From: a virus
DNA: 64,000 nucleotides
IMG/VR virus record: IMGVR_UViG_3300046804_000816
Coordinates: 1-64,000 of that record
Strand: one strand, 5' to 3'
Shown piece after piece: positions 59,801 to 64,000 of this stretch; the stretch's first letter is position 1, and every line of letters starts with the position of its first letter. The notes below the pieces were generated by a model that saw nothing but the letters and a program-made list of their open reading frames with translations, was not told the origin of the DNA and made no database searches. The position numbers were made by a program, and so were the translations under genes.

Positions 59801-62800
59801 CAGATATCGCAAACAATATTGCAAAAATCACTCAGATCAATACGTTAGTTAAGTTATCTCTTGGTGGACCAGCAGGATTAGTGTTCAAAGCGATTACTTC
59901 TAACTTTGGTTTGCCCGCAATCAGCATTTCAATTCCAGGAGTTAATCTCCAAGTAGAAGTTGCTAAATTAGCAGCTGCTGCTTCTAATCCAATTGCGTTT
60001 GCGGCTCAAGCAGCCTTGATATCTAGAACATTCCCGATGATTAATACAAATATGCTGATCGCAAAAATGTTGGGAGTTGCAGGAACAGCTGGACGTGATC
60101 CTTGTACGGGTCTTCCGATTGGAAAACCGTTTAATATTAAGTCAATGGTACCAAATCTAGCGTTCGCAGCTGGTGCTATGGCGCTTAAAGCTCTTCCGGG
60201 TATTACTCCTACTGGTGATGCGCTGAAACCACAGAAAACAGCAAATCCACCAAAGCCCGTTAAACCAATCGAGATGAAAAATCTGTTTGCGGAAGCGGCT
60301 GCTGCATCATCATTGTCAACTCTAACACAACCACTTTCTCAGTTCATGGGAATGATGGCTACTATTGCTCCACAGACTGCTCTTGTCAAACCAAGTCCTG
60401 TAACAACTGCTCTCGGTACACAGAAACTAGTCGGAACATCAAATACAGCGAACTGGGGTTCTGGTGGCTATGGGCGTGATAATTCAACAGCAGAACTGGA
60501 AAGAAAGCGTCTAGAGCTTACTGCTAAGATTGAAAAGCATACTGCAGAACTTGAAGCAATGGTAGATTATAGTAAGCTCACTTCGATGAGTTATCCAGAA
60601 CTAATTAAGAAATATCCAAGAATAACGCCTACAATGAGCGTAGCAGAAGCATTGCATATTATTGAAGAAACTGATGCAAAAGCTAAAGCAGCAGCTAATA
60701 CTGCACCTAAAACATCTAATACAACGAGTACTACAACCGCCTGAACACATTCATATTATAAAACGATTTTGCGAAGTTGTCAAGGGCTTTTTTGTAATAA
60801 ATAGGAAAAAGGAATACCTATGAAAAAAAGAGTTCTGCCTTCTTCGCTGAAAAAGCTAGTTTATAAAGATTTCGATCTTTCGTTCAAGCGTCATCCAGTC
60901 ACTGGAAAACTCTTGATTAAGAAAGATGACGAAGCTGTAAAACAAGCTGTAAAGAACGTAGTTCTAACAAATAAGTATGAACGTCCGTTCCACCCAGAGT
61001 TTGGCGGAAACGTAAGAAACAGTCTTTTTGAAACGTTCACGAGCTTTTCGCAAGCTGAACTTTCCGAAAGAATTGCTAGATCTATTGAGAACTACGAGTC
61101 CAGGGTGCAGCTAGTCGCAGATGCGACTTATGGTCCTGTAACTGTACAAGAGTATCCTGATCAGAATGGTATGGCGGTCACGATTCGTTTTCGTAACGTG
61201 GCTACATTGAACGAAGTCACACTAGACATTAATCTTAATAAGGTTCGATAATGGCCGCTAATACAGATCTCATAGTTACAGGACTAGACTTTGATACGAT
61301 TAGATTGAATCTAAGAACGTATATCGCGTCTAAGCCTGAATTTACAGATTACGATTTCAACGATTCAGCACTCGGAACGTTGCTTGATCTTCTTGCATAC
61401 AACACATATTATCAAGCCTTCTATGCAAATATGGCTGCCAATGAAGGATTCCTAGATACAGCTCAATTGTATGATAGTGTTGTTTCAAAGGCCAAAGCAC
61501 TAGGATATACTCCCACGAGCGCGCGAGGAGCGAGCGCGAATGTTCAGCTGATCTTTACTAATTCTTTTGCTAACAACACATTCCGTTCTATTCGCGTAGC
61601 TAAAGACACAAGATTTACATCAACTGTAAATGGTGTTTCATATACTTTCGTTACGCCACAAACATATACTATTGCAGCCAACTCCACTGGAGGATTTGCT
61701 GATTTTGTAAAGATCACCGAAGGCATTCCTCTTACACATAGATTTATCTACAACAGAGGTTCAAATACTTCGTTCGTACTGCCTAATGATAACGTAGATA
61801 CTTCCAGCATTACTGTTACGGTTACAGCCAGCGGAAACACGCAAACATATATTCGTGGCGATAACATTCTCACAACAAACTCTTCTTCTCAGATATACTT
61901 TATTGATGCAGATAAAGAGCAACGATATAAGGTATACTTTGGCGATGGAGTTATTGGTAAACAACCAGCGACTTCTAGCATTGTAGCAATTTCATATCGT
62001 GTATGTAACGGCAATGCACCAAATGGTGCTAACTCGTACACGCTCGTAGGATCTACGATTGATGGACAATCTGGAATTACGATCGTTCCCATCGGTCGTG
62101 CTTCTGGTGGCGCAGAAATAGAAAACATTGATTCTGTTCGCTTCAATGCGCCACTATCATACGAAACGCAAAATCGTTGCGTTACGATTGCCGACTACGA
62201 GCGCATTCTTCTTAGAGAAAATCCAGACATTCAAGCTGTTAGCGTTTGGGGTGGAGAAGATAACGTTCCACCAATTTATGGCAAAGTTTTCATCAGCGCC
62301 AAACCTAAGACTGGAACGCTGTTCTCAACAACGCGCAAAAACGATATTAGAAAGTCGATCGTAAAGTACAACGTACAATCAATCGACACAGAAGTCGTAG
62401 ATCCAACATATCTCTATATCATTCCAGAGATTGATGTTCGTTACTATCCAACACAAACATCGAGAACTCCTGGCGAGATCGCTGACGCTGTTGCTTCAAA
62501 AGTAATTCAGTTTGAAGCAGCTTATCTATCAAGATTTGGTCAGAAGTTTAGATACTCGCGTTTCCTTGACTATCTAGATTCTGCAGACGATGCTATCGTT
62601 TCTACGAATGCTACTATTCGTCTTAGAAAAACATTTATCCCTTCGTTGCTGAATATTAACACATATACATTAAAGTTTAATCATACGTTGCAGCGTTTAG
62701 GCACAAAAGAACTTATTGGCGGCGTATCACAGCATCCAGGATATGGTTCTATCACTTCTTCTCAGTTCGTTTACTCAGACTTTAATTCGTTCTTTGATGA

Positions 62801-64000
62801 CAACGGATTTGGTACGCTCAGAATCTACTATCCATCTGGAACCGGACGTCTTGGTCGAGTTTACACAAACTATTCGGCTGGAACTATAGACTATGAAACT
62901 GGAACAGTAACGATTAGCGACTTCGTTCCTACTTCATTTGTTGGCGAAGAAATGTCTATCGTAGCTGCTCCTATTAATCCTAACATTATGCCTTTAAGAA
63001 ATCAGATTCTATTGATGTCGCAGTCAGTAGTTAACGTGATCGACGATAATACAAATAGAACTGTTGCTACAGCATCTAATATCGAAACGATTGGTCAGAC
63101 TGCAACGCTTCTGACACCTACCGGAAGGTTGTATAACTTCTAATGGCTATCGTAGGATCAAACGAAATATTCAAAAAACTATCTTCGCAGATAGAGTCGC
63201 AGTTTCCTGGCTTTATCCGCGAAGAAGGTCCGCAATTTGTTTCGTTTCTAAAAGCATATTTTGAATATCTAGAACAGTCTGGAAACGCTGTAACTGCTAT
63301 TCGTTCGATACAAGACAATCAAGACATCGATAGAACTGTAGACTCGTTCGTTGAATATTTTAGACGAGAGTTTATGAAAGATATTCCAAAGGACGCTCTA
63401 GCCGATCAGCGTCTTTTGACTAAACACATTCGTCAGTTTTATCTTTCGCGCGGTACGCCAGAGTCGTATCGTTTTCTTTTTCGCGCGCTGTACAACAAAG
63501 AAATCGAATTCTATTATCCTGGTGATGATATTCTGCGCGCATCAGACGGTCGTTGGCTAAAAGAATCAAAGCTGCGCGTCGGCGAACCATCAAATATTAA
63601 TCCAACACAATTTGGCGGTATTAAAGTAACAGGAGCAACATCGGGTGCGACTGCTGTAGTACAAAGCGTCGTTTCTATTATCGCTTCAGGTGTTACAGTT
63701 TATGATATGACCGTCGAAACGGTTAGCGGATTGTTTCAAGATGGCGAGCGTATATTTGATGCGGATGGAAACTATGCAACAGTAAACGCACAGATCGGAC
63801 CAATCACTGATATTAATGTTTCATCTGGCGGCGCATTCCATGAGAACGGCGATCTTGTTGAAATTGGTGGAGCATCTTCATCGACAAGCGCAAGAGGAAT
63901 CATCACATCAGTTACAGATACCAGTGCGTTAAACATTCGTCTTGTTAAGACTGGATCTGGATATACGCGAAACAATACAAGAGTTGTTGTTACTGGCGGA

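Overview
This window is a gene-dense stretch of a large tailed phage of the T4 superfamily (myovirus). The recognisable T4-type set includes primase gp61, dNMP kinase gp1, RNase H, helicase loader gp59, ssDNA-binding gp32, a gp33-like late-transcription factor, head completion gp4, and baseplate or tail proteins gp48, gp53, gp27-like, gp5-like, PAAR, gp25, gp6 and gp26. The host is probably an alphaproteobacterium, most likely in the Rhizobiales. The phage carries a circularly permuted two-piece tmRNA gene with the tag ANDNAPSYALAA, and an outer-membrane protein of the Omp25/Omp31 type. The host assignment is inference.

Layout. 1-4 kb: structural-protein tails, a holin-like membrane protein and an i-spanin/o-spanin pair. 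4-12.6 kb: primase, class II ribonucleotide reductase, a zinc-ribbon miniprotein, GIY-YIG nuclease, methyltransferase, Bax-inhibitor-1-like protein, three glycosyltransferase-like genes, a SpeD-like decarboxylase and peroxiredoxin. 12.6-22.2 kb: an accessory region with 13 tRNA genes, two structured RNA segments, an ArfA-like ribosome-rescue gene running into a tRNA, and envelope proteins (outer-membrane barrel, RlpA-like, lipoprotein, autotransporter-like). 22-32 kb: nucleotide and DNA modification genes, including a TET/JBP-type dioxygenase, a nucleotidyltransferase-kinase fusion, a HAD phosphatase and a TET-associated-type glycosyltransferase. 32-40 kb: many small overlapping early genes plus dNMP kinase, metallophosphatase and ThyX. 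40-46.6 kb: PhoH, a PD-(D/E)XK nuclease, the tmRNA, tRNA-Gln, KdsA, a cupin-DUF1289 fusion, gp33, gp59 and gp32. 46.7-54.3 kb is on the minus strand: structural proteins, a tail lysin with three predicted peptidoglycan-hydrolase domains, a gp26 gene with a probable -1 frameshift, and gp54-like, gp2-like and gp4 genes. 54.3-64 kb is on the plus strand: the baseplate genes, with the last one cut by the window end.

Regulation. Twenty plus-strand sites and one minus-strand site match one early-type promoter: TTGACA, exactly 17 bp, then a TATAAT-like hexamer. Several lie in the 3' ends of upstream genes. A T4-type late promoter (TATAAATA) precedes the gp48 operon. Most genes are coupled by ATGA, TGATG, TAATG, GTGA or TTGA junctions.

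The most notable points are: an ArfA-like gene whose codons stop exactly at a tRNA 5' end, in a phage that also encodes tmRNA; the permuted phage tmRNA; a TET-centred cytosine hypermodification cluster; a tail protein with two M15 peptidase domains around a lysozyme-like domain; a gp26 frameshift; a phage autotransporter; and KdsA together with a Kps-like transferase. All assignments come from reading the sequence. No database search was run.
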